64,000 nucleotides of DNA from contig NZ_JAKZLC010000002.1 in the NCBI RefSeq assembly GCF_022808815.1, forward strand, positions 434,001 through 498,000, in the 5' to 3' direction. Below, one piece after another: positions 48,240 through 57,722 of the stretch. This DNA comes from Geothrix paludis (GTDB taxonomy: Bacteria > Acidobacteriota > Holophagae > Holophagales > Holophagaceae). A program made the translations under genes and the position numbers. Position 1 is the first letter of the stretch. The number at the start of each line of letters is the position of its first letter. The notes beneath the pieces were generated by a model that made no database searches, had not been told where the DNA came from, and was given only the letters and a program-made list of their open reading frames with translations.

Positions 48240-48800
48240 ATGCCTAAGATTGCCGAGATCGAATACACCCCCAACCCCAACGCGGTGAAGTTCGTGCTGA
48301 AGGAGCCCGTGGCCCTGGGCTTCCCGAAGTCCTTCCCCAACGCGGAGACCGCCGAGCAGGACGAGCTGGCCAAGGGCCTCTTCGCCGTGGGGAACGTCAC
48401 CTCGGTGTTCATGCAGGACAAGTTCCTCACCGTCACCAAGACCGACGACAAGGGCTGGCCGGAGATGCTGCCCCTGCTGGCCGCGCCCATTCGGGCCGCG
48501 GCGGGCGCGGGCGGCGGACAGGCTCCGCCTCCTGGCGGTCCCCGGGTCTTCAGCAAGGTGGATGACGAGAACGACCCCATGCTCAAGGACATCCGCATGG
48601 TGCTGGAGAGCGCCATCCTGCCCGCCCTGGCGGCGGACGGTGGCGGCCTGGAACTGATCGGGCGGCACGAAAAGCAGGTGATGATCCGGTACATGGGCGC
48701 CTGCGGCTCCTGCCCCGCTAGCCTCACGGGTACCCTGGTGGCCATCGAGGGCATGCTCCAGAAGGAAGTGGACCCGGAGATCGTGGTCATCTCAGTCTGA
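48240..48800 (+). CDS. Nfu-type Fe-S carrier protein
   Basis: A 186-residue protein with an N-terminal Nfu_N domain (IEYTPNPNAVKFVL, about 1-85), a proline- and glycine-rich linker, and a C-terminal NifU-like domain with the CxxC cluster-binding motif [13 protein letters not shown] (near 161). It carries assembled clusters to apoproteins. I chose the ATG at 48240 with GGTGA upstream, since the GTG at 48231 lies within the repeat arm. A damaged copy of its last 177 bp follows. Confidence 0.93.
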   Translation: MPKIAEIEYTPNPNAVKFVLKEPVALGFPKSFPNAETAEQDELAKGLFAVGNVTSVFMQDKFLTVTKTDDKGWPEMLPLLAAPIRAAAGAGGGQAPPPGGPRVFSKVDDENDPMLKDIRMVLESAILPALAADGGGLELIGRHEKQVMIRYMGACGSCPASLTGTLVAIEGMLQKEVDPEIVVISV

Positions 48801-48823
48801 GAAGGCCTGAACTGCCCCCATCG

Positions 48824-49011
48824 GCCCTCGCCGCGGACGGCGGCGACCTGGAGTTGATCGGGCGGCACGAGAAGCAGGTGATGATCCGGATGGATGCTCA
48901 CATGGGGGCGCCTGCGGCTCCTGCCCCGCCAGCCTCACCGGCACCCTGGTCGCCATCGAGGGCATGCTCCAGAAGGAAGTGGACCCGGAGATCGTGGTGA
49001 TCTCCGTCTGA
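48824..49011 (+). pseudogene. Tandem duplicate of the 3' end of nfu, frameshifted
   Basis: This stretch repeats 48624-48800 exactly 200 bp downstream with high identity through to the stop codon. An 11-bp insertion after ATGATCCGG (about 48891) shifts the frame just before the CxxC codons. There is no start codon or ribosome site, so it is non-functional. It fills part of the 403-bp gap before rpsA, and the rest (49012-49203) is the rpsA leader. Confidence 0.85.
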
Positions 49012-49203
49012 GGCCGTCCACGGGAAAAACAGACGCCAACCGCGGTGAAACAGCCTTTCGAGTCACCCTCCCCCGTCGGCCTTTCCGGATATTTCATGGC
49101 CCCTGAAGGCTTTCTGGGCTAATCTGGGCGTTCTGCCGGACTTCGCGTGCCGGGATTCCAGCGCACCGCCAGAGAGCGGGCGCAACCAAACGAGGTGGAC
49201 TTC

Positions 49204-50958
49204 ATGTCCAAGCTAGAAGCAATCATCAAGGGCCAGGCCCGCAAGCAGGTGGGCCGCATCAGCGTGCTCGACGCGGCGTTCGAAGAGGACAGCCCAGAGA
49301 ACCAGGAGTTCCTGGCCGCGCTGCAGGGTGAGACCCGGGGCCTCCGCGAGGAGGAGGTCGTCCGTGGCGTCGTCGTGGAGATCCGCGGCAAGGACGTCAT
49401 CGTCGACATCGGCTACAAGGGGTCGGGCACCGTCAACCTTGACGAGTTCAACAATCCCGATGGCACCCAGGGCGTCCAGGTGGGCGACGTGGTCGAAGTG
49501 CTGCTCGAGATGCTGGAGGACGCCCACGGCAACGTGCGCCTCAGCCGCGAGCGCGCCGAGAAGATGAAGATCTGGGACGAGGTCGAGAAGGCCTTCCGTT
49601 CCAACATGACCGTGCACGGCACCGTGCTCGAGAAGGTCAAGGGCGGCCTGGCCGTGGACATCGGCATCCGCGCCTTCCTGCCCGGCAGCCAGGTGGACAT
49701 GAAGCCCGTCCGCAACCTGGATCCCTACCTCGGCAAGTCCTTCGACATGAAGGTCATCAAGGTCAACCGCCGCCGGGGCAACATCGTGCTGTCCCGCAAG
49801 CTGTTCCTCGAAACCATCAACGCGAGCCTGAAGGAAGAGACCCTGGCGGGCCTCGAGGAAGGCAAGCTGGTCGAGGGCACCATCAAGAACATCACCGAGT
49901 ACGGCGCCTTCGTCGACCTGGGTGGCGTGGACGGCCTGCTGCACATCACCGACATGTCCTGGGGCCGGCTCAACCACCCCAGCGAGATGTTCCAGGTGGG
50001 CGACAAGGTCGAAGTGGCCGTGCTCAAGTACGACAAGGACACCGAGCGCGTGTCCTTGGGCTACAAGCAGAAGTTCCCGGATCCCTGGCTCTCCGTCGAG
50101 GAGCGCTATCCCATCCAGGCCACCGTCAAGGGCAAGGTCGTCTCGATCACCGACTACGGCGCATTTGTTGAGCTGGAGCCCGGCATCGAGGGCCTGGTCC
50201 ACGTCTCCGAGATGAGCTGGACCAAGAAGGTCAAGTCCGCCAAGGGCATGGTCAACCTGGGCGACCAGGTCGAGGCCCTGATCCTGCAGGTGGATTCCGA
50301 GAACCGCCGCATCAGCCTCGGCATGAAGCAGATCACCCCGAACCCCTGGATGGCCATCGCCGAGAAGTACCAGCCCGGCATGATCGTCACGGGCACCGTG
50401 CGCAACATCACGGAGTTCGGTGCCTTCGTGGAGCTGGAAGAGGGCATCGACGGCCTCATCCACGTCTCCGACTTCAGCTGGACCAAGAAGATCAAGCACC
50501 CCGGCGAGATCGTGAAGAAGGGCGACAGCGTCACCGCCAAGGTCCTCAACCTGGACCCCCTGGCCCAGCGCATGAGCCTCGGCGTGAAGCAGATGGAGCC
50601 CAACGTCTGGGAGATCTTCTTCGAAGGCCACCACGTGGGTGACGTCCTCACCGGCAAGATCGCCCGCCTGACCGACTTCGGCGCCTTCGTCGACCTCGGC
50701 GACGGCATCGAGGGCTTGGTCCACGTCTCCGAGCTCTCCCGCAAGCGGGTGGAGGACATCCAGAAGGAGTTCGCCGCCGGCCAGGATCTCACCATGAAGA
50801 TCGTGAAGCTCGATCCCACCGAGCGCCGCATCGGCCTCTCCGTGAAGCAGCTGGAGCAGGACCAGGAGCGCGGCGACATGGAAGCCGCCAAGGCCCGTCA
50901 GCCCGAGTTCAAAAAGGCGACGCTGGCCGACGCCTTCAACAAGGCCGAGCGCGAGTAG
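49204..50958 (+). CDS. rpsA: 30S ribosomal protein S1
   Basis: A 584-residue protein with six S1 RNA-binding domains, beginning near residues 55, 140, 225, 310, 395 and 480 (examples: GTIKNITEYGAFVDLG, GKVVSITDYGAFVELEPG, GTVRNITEFGAFVELEEG, GKIARLTDFGAFVDLG). The first two are the diverged ribosome-binding domains. It delivers mRNA to the ribosome. The ATG at 49204 has AGGTGG upstream. A longer in-frame start at 49147 is unlikely. In the leader TAATCT (about 49120) could be a -10 box, but no good -35 is seen. A strong terminator follows. Confidence 0.96.
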   Translation: MSKLEAIIKGQARKQVGRISVLDAAFEEDSPENQEFLAALQGETRGLREEEVVRGVVVEIRGKDVIVDIGYKGSGTVNLDEFNNPDGTQGVQVGDVVEVLLEMLEDAHGNVRLSRERAEKMKIWDEVEKAFRSNMTVHGTVLEKVKGGLAVDIGIRAFLPGSQVDMKPVRNLDPYLGKSFDMKVIKVNRRRGNIVLSRKLFLETINASLKEETLAGLEEGKLVEGTIKNITEYGAFVDLGGVDGLLHITDMSWGRLNHPSEMFQVGDKVEVAVLKYDKDTERVSLGYKQKFPDPWLSVEERYPIQATVKGKVVSITDYGAFVELEPGIEGLVHVSEMSWTKKVKSAKGMVNLGDQVEALILQVDSENRRISLGMKQITPNPWMAIAEKYQPGMIVTGTVRNITEFGAFVELEEGIDGLIHVSDFSWTKKIKHPGEIVKKGDSVTAKVLNLDPLAQRMSLGVKQMEPNVWEIFFEGHHVGDVLTGKIARLTDFGAFVDLGDGIEGLVHVSELSRKRVEDIQKEFAAGQDLTMKIVKLDPTERRIGLSVKQLEQDQERGDMEAAKARQPEFKKATLADAFNKAERE

Positions 50959-50975
50959 CGTTCCTTCCTCAACTC

Positions 50976-51013
50976 ATCACGACGAGGCCCCCGCGAGGGG
51001 GCTTCGTCGTGAT
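50976..51013 (+). terminator. Hairpin terminator after rpsA
   Basis: 17-nt arms (50976-50992 and 50997-51013) around GCGA pair at 16 of 17 positions, the exception being a G-T pair. There is no marked T-run, but the stem is long and directly follows rpsA. Confidence 0.8.
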
Positions 51014-51056
51014 GGGATGCGATACTCGGAAGCCCCCTCTGGCTTTCACGGATCCC

Positions 51057-52178
51057 ATGCGCTTCCTCCACACCTCCGACTGGCACCTCGGCAAGACCCT
51101 CTGCAATGCGAACCTCCTGGAAGACCAGGCCCACGCCCTGGACCAGGTGGCGGCCATGGCGAAGGAGACCCGCGCCGAAGCGCTGGTGGTGGCCGGGGAC
51201 CTCTACGACCGCGCGGTGCCGCCCAAGGAGGCCGTGGCCCTGCTGGACGATACCCTCGACCGCCTCGTGCGGGGCCTGGGTGTGCCCGTGCTCATCATCG
51301 CGGGGAACCACGACAGCCCCGAGCGCCTGGGCTTCGCCTCCAGCTTCCTGGGAACCCAGGGTCTCCACGTGGCCGGGCCCCTGGGGCCGCCGGAGCCGGT
51401 CCTCATCGGCAGCGCCGCCTTCCACCTCCTGCCCTACGCGGATCCGGTCATGGCCCGCCACGCCTTCCAGGACGAGGCCATCCGCACCCATCAGGACGCC
51501 CTGGCGGCTCAGCTGGCCCGGGCCCGCGCCGCCCATCCGGAGGGCCGCCGCTTCGTCGCCGTGGCGCACGCCTTCGTGGCCGGAGGCGAGGGCTCGGACT
51601 CCGAGCTGGGCCTGGCCGTGGGCGGCACCGGCGAGGTGGACGCGGCGCTCTTCCGGGACTGCGACTACGCGGCCCTGGGCCACCTCCACCGCCCGCAGGC
51701 GGCCGGCTTCCCCCACGTGCGCTACGCCGGCAGCCTGCTCAAGTACAGCGCCTCCGAGGCCACCCACGCTAAGGCCGTCACCCTGGTGGAGCTGCCGGAA
51801 CGCGGTCCCGCCCACATCGAGTCCCTGCCCCTCACGCCCCGCCGCGACCTGCGGCGCCTGCGCGGCCATTTCGATGACCTGATGCGCGGCCCCCAGGGAA
51901 ACTCCGACGACTACCTGTTCCTGGACCTGCTGGACGAGGGTCCGGTGCTGGACGCCATGGCCCGCCTGCGCCAGGTCTATCCGAACATCCTCGGCCTCCA
52001 GCCCGCTTCGCCGGCGGCAGCGCCCCAGGAGATCGCGCGCGCCGCGGACCGCGACCTGGATCCCGCGGCCCTCTTCGAGGCCTTCTTCCAGGACACCGCC
52101 GGCCGCCCCATGGACGGCGAGGAACGGGCCCTCTTCCAGGACGTGGCCGGGAAGCTGCTCGCCGGGGAGGCCGAATGA
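51057..52178 (+). CDS. sbcD: Exonuclease subunit SbcD (Mre11-type nuclease)
   Basis: A 373-residue metallophosphoesterase nuclease. The metal-binding motifs are HTSDWHLGK, VAGDLYDRA, IIAGNHDSPERL, AHAFVAGG and ALGHLHRPQ. With SbcC it processes hairpins, cruciforms and blocked DNA ends. The ATG at 51057 is chosen because the first motif begins six residues later. The stop overlaps sbcC as ATGA. A hairpin-cutting nuclease is notable in a genome segment full of long inverted repeats. Confidence 0.95.
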   Translation: MRFLHTSDWHLGKTLCNANLLEDQAHALDQVAAMAKETRAEALVVAGDLYDRAVPPKEAVALLDDTLDRLVRGLGVPVLIIAGNHDSPERLGFASSFLGTQGLHVAGPLGPPEPVLIGSAAFHLLPYADPVMARHAFQDEAIRTHQDALAAQLARARAAHPEGRRFVAVAHAFVAGGEGSDSELGLAVGGTGEVDAALFRDCDYAALGHLHRPQAAGFPHVRYAGSLLKYSASEATHAKAVTLVELPERGPAHIESLPLTPRRDLRRLRGHFDDLMRGPQGNSDDYLFLDLLDEGPVLDAMARLRQVYPNILGLQPASPAAAPQEIARAADRDLDPAALFEAFFQDTAGRPMDGEERALFQDVAGKLLAGEAE

Positions 52179-54967
52179 AGCCCCTGCGGCTCAGCCTGGA
52201 AGCCTTCGGTCCCTATGCGGGAAGACAGGATCTGGACTTCGCGGACCTGGGCGACCAGTCCTTCTTCCTCATCCACGGCCCCACGGGCGCCGGCAAGACC
52301 AGCATCCTGGACGGCATCAGCTACGCCCTCTACGGCCAGACCAGCGGCGGCCAGCGGGAGACCCGCGACCTACGCAGCCACTTCGCCCCAGCGGACACGC
52401 CCACCCGCGTGACCTTCGACTTCGCCCTGGGCGCGAAGACCTACCGGGTGGAGCGGACGCCAGAACAGCAGGTGCCGAAGGTGCGCGGCGGCGGCACCAA
52501 GAAGCAGCCCTACGCGGCGCACCTATGGGAGCTGGCGGACGGCGCCGAGGTGCCCCTGGCCACGGAGAAGCCCACGGTGGTGGACGCGGCGGTGGCGGAC
52601 CTGCTGGGCTTCAGGGCCAGCCAGTTCCGGCAGGTGGTCCTGCTGCCCCAGGGCCGCTTCCAGGAGTTCATGCTGGCGGGCTCCGCCGAGCGCCAGGCCA
52701 TCCTCCAGACCCTCTTCCAGACCGCCCGCTACGCCGCCCTCGCCGAGGCCCTGGCGGAGCGGGAGAAGGCCCTGCGGGAGGCCCTGCTCGCGGCCCAGGC
52801 CGAGGAACGCCAGCTCCTCGCCCAGGCCGGCGTGGCCGCCGCCCAGGAGCTGCCGGAGCACCTCGAAGCCACGGCCCAGCTGGTGGAGGCGCGGATCCAA
52901 GAGCAGCAGGAAGCCCAGGGCGCCCTGGATCGGGCGGAGGCTGTCCTGAGCGAGGGGACGCGTTTGGAGGAGGCCCTCGCCCGGGTACACACGCTGGAAC
53001 AGGAGGTCGACCGGCTGGCGGAGGCCGCGGCATCGCGGGCCCTGGCCAACACCAGAGCCGAAGGCGCCCTGGTCGGGGTGGAACGCGAGGAGCCCCGCCG
53101 CGAGGATCTGCGCCGCGCCATCGGCCGGTTGAAGGACCTTGAACCCAAGCTGGCAGCCCTCGAGCAGGCCAGAAAGGAAACCGCGGAGGCTGTCCGGCAG
53201 GACCAGCACCTCAAGCGGCTGGCCGAGGAGCAGACCCGGCGCCGAGATGCCGCCGAACAGGAGGCCGCGCGCCAGAAAGCCCTCCTGCAGGAGCTTCGGA
53301 CCGAGGCTTCCCAGTTGGCAGGCCGCGAGGGTCTGCTCCGCCTGGCCCACCAGAAGCGGACGCAGCGTGGGCAGTTCGATCAGGCCCAGCAGGCGGTCGA
53401 GCGCGCCTCCGCCGCCCTGGACACTGCCCGCGCCGCCCGGGACACCGCCGAGCAGGCCGTGAAGAATGCACGCGACCACTTCCGCGACCTCCAGGAACGA
53501 CGCCTGGCGGCCCAGGCGGCCCATCTGGCCCGGAACCTGAGACCCGGCGAGCCGTGCCCTGTCTGCGGCAGCGAAGCCCATCCCCGGCCAGCCGGGCCCT
53601 CCGTGGATCTACCGGGCGAGCAGGAAATCCGGCAGGCTCAGGCGCAACAGGATGAAGCAGAGGCAACCCTGGCCCGCACCCAGGAGGCCGCCGCCGCCTG
53701 TTCCTCGGCCCGGGAGACCGCCCGCAACCGCCAACAGGATCTGGCTCATCATCTGGGCGAGGCCACGGAGGTTGCCCTCGAGAGCCTGGCGGCCGAGGAG
53801 GTGCGATCCTTGGAAGCTCTGGAACGCAGCCGCCAGGCCGAGACCAGCCTGACCATGGCCGAGCGGATCCTGACCGAGGCAGAGGAGGCTCAGAAGGAGG
53901 CCGAAGCTCAGCTCGCCGCCACCACCCACCGCCTATCGGAGGTGGCGCTTCTGGAGGCCGGCGCGCAGGCGAGGGTGAAGGTCCACGAGGAGGCCCTGTC
54001 GGAGGATCTGCGGGTTCCCGGGGCGCTCGCGGCCCGGCGGGGGAAGGCAGAGGAGGAGCTAGCCCAATCCGAATCCGGACTGAAGGCGGCCCGCGAAGCC
54101 CGGGAAGCGGCCCAGGCCGCGGCCATCGAGGCAGAGGCCGCCCTCAAATCACACAGAGACCGCCTGGAGGCCGCCCGGAGGGAAGCCCGCCGGACGGAAG
54201 CCGAGTTCGCGGCGGCCCTGGCGGCGGCGGGCGGCGAGCCTCCGCCCGAAGGCGTGCCCATGCCGGACCTGCCGGCCCTCCAGGCGGCGCGAAACAGCGC
54301 CCAGGCCCGCTTCGCCCAGACCGGCGAGGCCCTGGGCCATGCCCGATCTGAACAGGCCGCCCTCCAGCGCCTGGAGGCGTCCCTGGCGGAGCTCGGAGCT
54401 CGTCAGGGCGCGGAGGAGCGCCGCCACCGCGCGGCCGCCAGCCTGGCTCGGGTGGCCCGGGGCGAGGAGGGGATCCGCGTCTCCTTCGAACGCTACGTCC
54501 AGGGCGCCCTCCTGGACGAGGTGCTGGTCTCGGCCTCGGAGCGGCTGCGCCGCATGAGCAAGCAGCGCTACGCCCTGCGGCGGGCCACCACCGGCGGCGA
54601 CCTGCGGCGGGCCGGGGGCCTGGAGCTGGAGATCACGGACGCCCACACGGGCCGCGCCCGGGCCGTGAGCTCGCTGTCGGGCGGCGAGGGCTTCCAGGCC
54701 AGCCTGGCCCTGGCCCTGGGCCTCTCGGACGTGGTGCAGCGCCATGCCGGCGGCATCCGGCTGGACACGGTCTTCATCGACGAGGGCTTCGGCAGCCTGG
54801 ACCCCGAGGCCCTGGACCTGGCCCTCCGCACCCTGGAGGACCTCAACCAGGGCGGCCGCCTGGTGGGCCTCATCAGCCACCTGGACGACGTGAAGGCCCG
54901 CATCCCCGCCCGCCTGGAGGTGACGCCCGGGCCCGGTGGCAGCCACGCCCGGTTCCGGGTCGACTGA
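52175..54967 (+). CDS. sbcC: Exonuclease subunit SbcC (Rad50-type ATPase)
   Basis: A 930-residue SMC-like ATPase. Walker A is GPTGAGKTS (residue about 35). A long coiled coil folds at the zinc hook CPVCGSEAHP (near 458). The ABC signature SLSGGEGFQASLALALGLS and Walker B DTVFIDEGFGSLD form the C-terminal half of the head. It clamps DNA and controls SbcD. It is translated together with sbcD through a 4-bp overlap. Confidence 0.96.
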   Translation: MKPLRLSLEAFGPYAGRQDLDFADLGDQSFFLIHGPTGAGKTSILDGISYALYGQTSGGQRETRDLRSHFAPADTPTRVTFDFALGAKTYRVERTPEQQVPKVRGGGTKKQPYAAHLWELADGAEVPLATEKPTVVDAAVADLLGFRASQFRQVVLLPQGRFQEFMLAGSAERQAILQTLFQTARYAALAEALAEREKALREALLAAQAEERQLLAQAGVAAAQELPEHLEATAQLVEARIQEQQEAQGALDRAEAVLSEGTRLEEALARVHTLEQEVDRLAEAAASRALANTRAEGALVGVEREEPRREDLRRAIGRLKDLEPKLAALEQARKETAEAVRQDQHLKRLAEEQTRRRDAAEQEAARQKALLQELRTEASQLAGREGLLRLAHQKRTQRGQFDQAQQAVERASAALDTARAARDTAEQAVKNARDHFRDLQERRLAAQAAHLARNLRPGEPCPVCGSEAHPRPAGPSVDLPGEQEIRQAQAQQDEAEATLARTQEAAAACSSARETARNRQQDLAHHLGEATEVALESLAAEEVRSLEALERSRQAETSLTMAERILTEAEEAQKEAEAQLAATTHRLSEVALLEAGAQARVKVHEEALSEDLRVPGALAARRGKAEEELAQSESGLKAAREAREAAQAAAIEAEAALKSHRDRLEAARREARRTEAEFAAALAAAGGEPPPEGVPMPDLPALQAARNSAQARFAQTGEALGHARSEQAALQRLEASLAELGARQGAEERRHRAAASLARVARGEEGIRVSFERYVQGALLDEVLVSASERLRRMSKQRYALRRATTGGDLRRAGGLELEITDAHTGRARAVSSLSGGEGFQASLALALGLSDVVQRHAGGIRLDTVFIDEGFGSLDPEALDLALRTLEDLNQGGRLVGLISHLDDVKARIPARLEVTPGPGGSHARFRVD

Positions 54968-54998
54968 GCCCAAGGGCCTGAGCGCCACGGCGCAAAAC

Positions 54999-55228
54999 GC
55001 TGGTCACGGAAGCCACGGAAACAAGCTGGAAGACACGGAAAAGGGGTAGGGACGTCCACTCCGAAAGCGCGGGCTGCATCCCGGGGGCGCCGGGGCCGTG
55101 CTTCCGAGGACACGGCGCCCCCGGGATCACTTCCGGCTTCGCCGGAAGCCGCCTCCGGCGGGCCCGAGCGGCGAGAACTACGGACCCTTCCGTGCCTTCC
55201 GTGGAATTCCGTGGCTTCCGTGACCAGC
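54999..55228. repeat. Composite period-9 element (f), CACGGAAGC type
   Basis: Perfect 22-bp arms (54999-55020 and 55207-55228; units CACGGAAGC, CACGGAAAC, CACGGAAGG) enclose about 186 bp. Inside are a nested 14-bp perfect hairpin (55078-55091 with 55114-55127) and a 7-bp hairpin (55131-55137 with 55141-55147). It fills most of the 352-bp gap between sbcC and the S9 peptidase gene. The remaining 90 bp include an AT-rich promoter-like patch, with TATGCT at about 55295 and no clear -35. Confidence 0.85.
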
Positions 55229-55319
55229 ACGAGGACGGAGGGATGGTCGAGGTTTCCAGGAGGTCTCGGCTTTAATACATCGCATAAAGTGGTATGCTCC
55301 CAAAAACCACGGAGTTCCC

Positions 55320-57683
55320 ATGCGGCGCGCCTTCGCTCCCTTCCTGTGCCTGGCGCTCGCCGCCCAGCCCACGTCCTACCAGAAGGCGCCCAAGGCCATC
55401 GAGCGGGTGCTGGATGCGCCGGGCACGCCCTCCCTGCTGGCCAGCCCCACGGGCGACCGCTTCCTGCTGGCGGAGTTCGAGCGCCATCCGCCGATCAAGG
55501 CCCTGGCCCAGCCCATGGCGCGGCTGGCGGGCCTGCGGCTGAACCCCCGCACCCGCGGCCCCCACAACCCGCCGCGGCTGAAGGCCCTGGCCCTCCAGGA
55601 CGTGAAGGGCGGTCCCGCCCGGCTCGTCGCGCTGCCGCCTGACGTGGCGCTGGGCCAGCCCCGCTGGTCGCCGGACGGCACGCGGTTCGCGCTGACGGGA
55701 ACCGCCGCCGGGGCCACGGAGTTGTGGATCGGGGAGGCCGCCACCGGAACGCTCCGCCGGGTGCCAGGCCTGAAGCTCAACGCCGTGCTGGGGGATCCCT
55801 TCGACTGGCTGCCGGACGGCAGCCTCATCGCCAAGGCCGTGCCCGCGGGCCAGGGGCCGGAACCCAAGGCGCCGGAGGTGCCCATCGGCCCCCGCATCCA
55901 GGAGACCGAAGGCAAGTCCGCCCCCGCGCCCACCTACCAGGACCTGCTCAAGGACGCCTTCGACGAGCGCCTGTTCGAGTTCCTGGGCCAGGCCCAGGTG
56001 GTGCGCGTGGAGCCCGCCACCGGGGCGCTGAAGCCCATCGGCCGGCCGGGGCTCTACGCCGACCTCCAGCCCTCCCCCGACGGGAAGCTGCTCCTGGTGG
56101 CGCGCCTCCAGCGCCCCTTCTCCTTCCTGGTGCCGGCCTCCCAGTTCCCCGTCCGCGAGGAGGTCTGGGATCGTGCCGGCAAGCTCGTCCACACCGCCGC
56201 GGACCTGCCCCTGGCTGAAGGGATTCCCATCGAGGGCGTGCGCACGGGGCCGCGCCGCCTGCACTGGCGGCCCACAGAGCCGGCGACCCTGGCTTGGGTG
56301 GAGGCCCTGGACGGCGGCGACCCTCGGCAGAAGGCCGAGTTCCGCGACCACGTGTTGACGCAGGCCGCGCCCTTCCAGATCGCGCCTGCGGAGCTGATCC
56401 GCCTCAAGGCCCGCATGGCGACCCTCGACTGGAGCGAAGGCGGCGGCCTGGCCGTGGTGCGCGAATTCGAGCGCGACCGCCGCTGGACCCGCACCTGGCT
56501 CGTGGATCTCGCGAAGCCCGCGGAGGCCCGCCTGGCCTTCGACCTCAGCGCCAACGACCGCTACAAGGCCCCGGGCACCTTCCTCGCCCGCCTGCTGCCC
56601 AACGGCCACACGGCCCTGCGCGAGGAGGCCGGAAAGCTCTTCCTCACGGGATCCGGCGCCACGCCCTCCGGCGACCGCCCCTTCCTGGCCCGCTTCGATC
56701 CCGCCACCCTCCAGACCGAGCGCCTCTTTCGCTGCGGCGAAGGGGTCTACGAGGCTCCCGTGGCGCTGCTGCGGGACGGCACCTTCATCACGCGGCGCGA
56801 AAGCCCCACGGAAGCGCCGAACTACATCCTGCATGCCTCGGCGCCGGACGCCCGGAAGACGGCGCTCACCGCCTTCACCGACCCCCTGCCCGAGCTGCGG
56901 AAGATCCAGAAGAAGCTCGTGACGTACACGCGGCCCGATGGCGTGGCCCTCAGCTTCACGCTGTACCTGCCGCCCGACTACAAGCCCGGCGAGCGCCGCC
57001 CCGCCGTGGTCTGGGCCTACCCGCTGGAGTTCACGGACGCGGGTACCGCCGGCCAGGTGAGCGGCTCCACGGACCGGTTCACCACCATCGGCGGCATGTC
57101 CCACCTGTTCTTCCTGCTGTCAGGCTACGTGGTGCTCGACAACGCCACCATGCCCGTGGTGGGCGATCCCAAGACCGTGAACGACACCTACCTGGAGCAG
57201 GTCGTGGCCAGCGCCAAGGCCGCCATCGACAAGGCCGACGAGCTGGGCGTCATCGATCCGAAACGCGTGGGCGTGGGCGGCCACAGCTACGGCGCCTTCA
57301 TGACGGCGAACCTGCTGGCGCACTCCAAGCTCTTCAAGGCGGGCATCGCACGCAGCGGCGCCTACAATCGCACCCTGACGCCCTTCGGCTTCCAGAGCGA
57401 GCGACGCACGCTGTGGGAGGCCCCCGAGATGTACCTGAAGGTGTCCCCCTTCATGTCCGCCAGCCACTTCAACGCGCCCATCCTGCTCATCCACGGCGAG
57501 GCGGACAACAATCAGGGCACCTTCCCCATCCAGAGCGAGCGCCTCTACGCCGCCCTCAAGGGCAACGGCCAGACCGCCCGCTACGTCACCCTGCCCCTGG
57601 AGAGCCACGGCTACGTCGCCCGCGAATCCGTCGAGCACACCCTCTGGGAGATGCTCCACTGGTTCGACAAGCACCTGAAGTAG
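55320..57683 (+). CDS. S9-family peptidase (prolyl oligopeptidase type, possibly S9D glutamyl endopeptidase)
   Basis: A 787-residue peptidase with a short signal peptide (MRRAFAPFLCLALAAQPTS), a beta-propeller (about 40-540) and a C-terminal alpha/beta-hydrolase domain. The catalytic Ser is in GGHSYGAFMTANLLAH, Asp in HGEADNNQG and His in LESHGYVARE. The sequence around Ser resembles the glutamyl endopeptidase group. It probably trims peptides in the periplasm. GGAG precedes the ATG by 5 nt. Confidence 0.9.
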   Translation: MRRAFAPFLCLALAAQPTSYQKAPKAIERVLDAPGTPSLLASPTGDRFLLAEFERHPPIKALAQPMARLAGLRLNPRTRGPHNPPRLKALALQDVKGGPARLVALPPDVALGQPRWSPDGTRFALTGTAAGATELWIGEAATGTLRRVPGLKLNAVLGDPFDWLPDGSLIAKAVPAGQGPEPKAPEVPIGPRIQETEGKSAPAPTYQDLLKDAFDERLFEFLGQAQVVRVEPATGALKPIGRPGLYADLQPSPDGKLLLVARLQRPFSFLVPASQFPVREEVWDRAGKLVHTAADLPLAEGIPIEGVRTGPRRLHWRPTEPATLAWVEALDGGDPRQKAEFRDHVLTQAAPFQIAPAELIRLKARMATLDWSEGGGLAVVREFERDRRWTRTWLVDLAKPAEARLAFDLSANDRYKAPGTFLARLLPNGHTALREEAGKLFLTGSGATPSGDRPFLARFDPATLQTERLFRCGEGVYEAPVALLRDGTFITRRESPTEAPNYILHASAPDARKTALTAFTDPLPELRKIQKKLVTYTRPDGVALSFTLYLPPDYKPGERRPAVVWAYPLEFTDAGTAGQVSGSTDRFTTIGGMSHLFFLLSGYVVLDNATMPVVGDPKTVNDTYLEQVVASAKAAIDKADELGVIDPKRVGVGGHSYGAFMTANLLAHSKLFKAGIARSGAYNRTLTPFGFQSERRTLWEAPEMYLKVSPFMSASHFNAPILLIHGEADNNQGTFPIQSERLYAALKGNGQTARYVTLPLESHGYVARESVEHTLWEMLHWFDKHLK

Positions 57684-57722
57684 GGCTCGGGAATCCCATC
57701 GGTTGATTCACCTCGGAATGAC

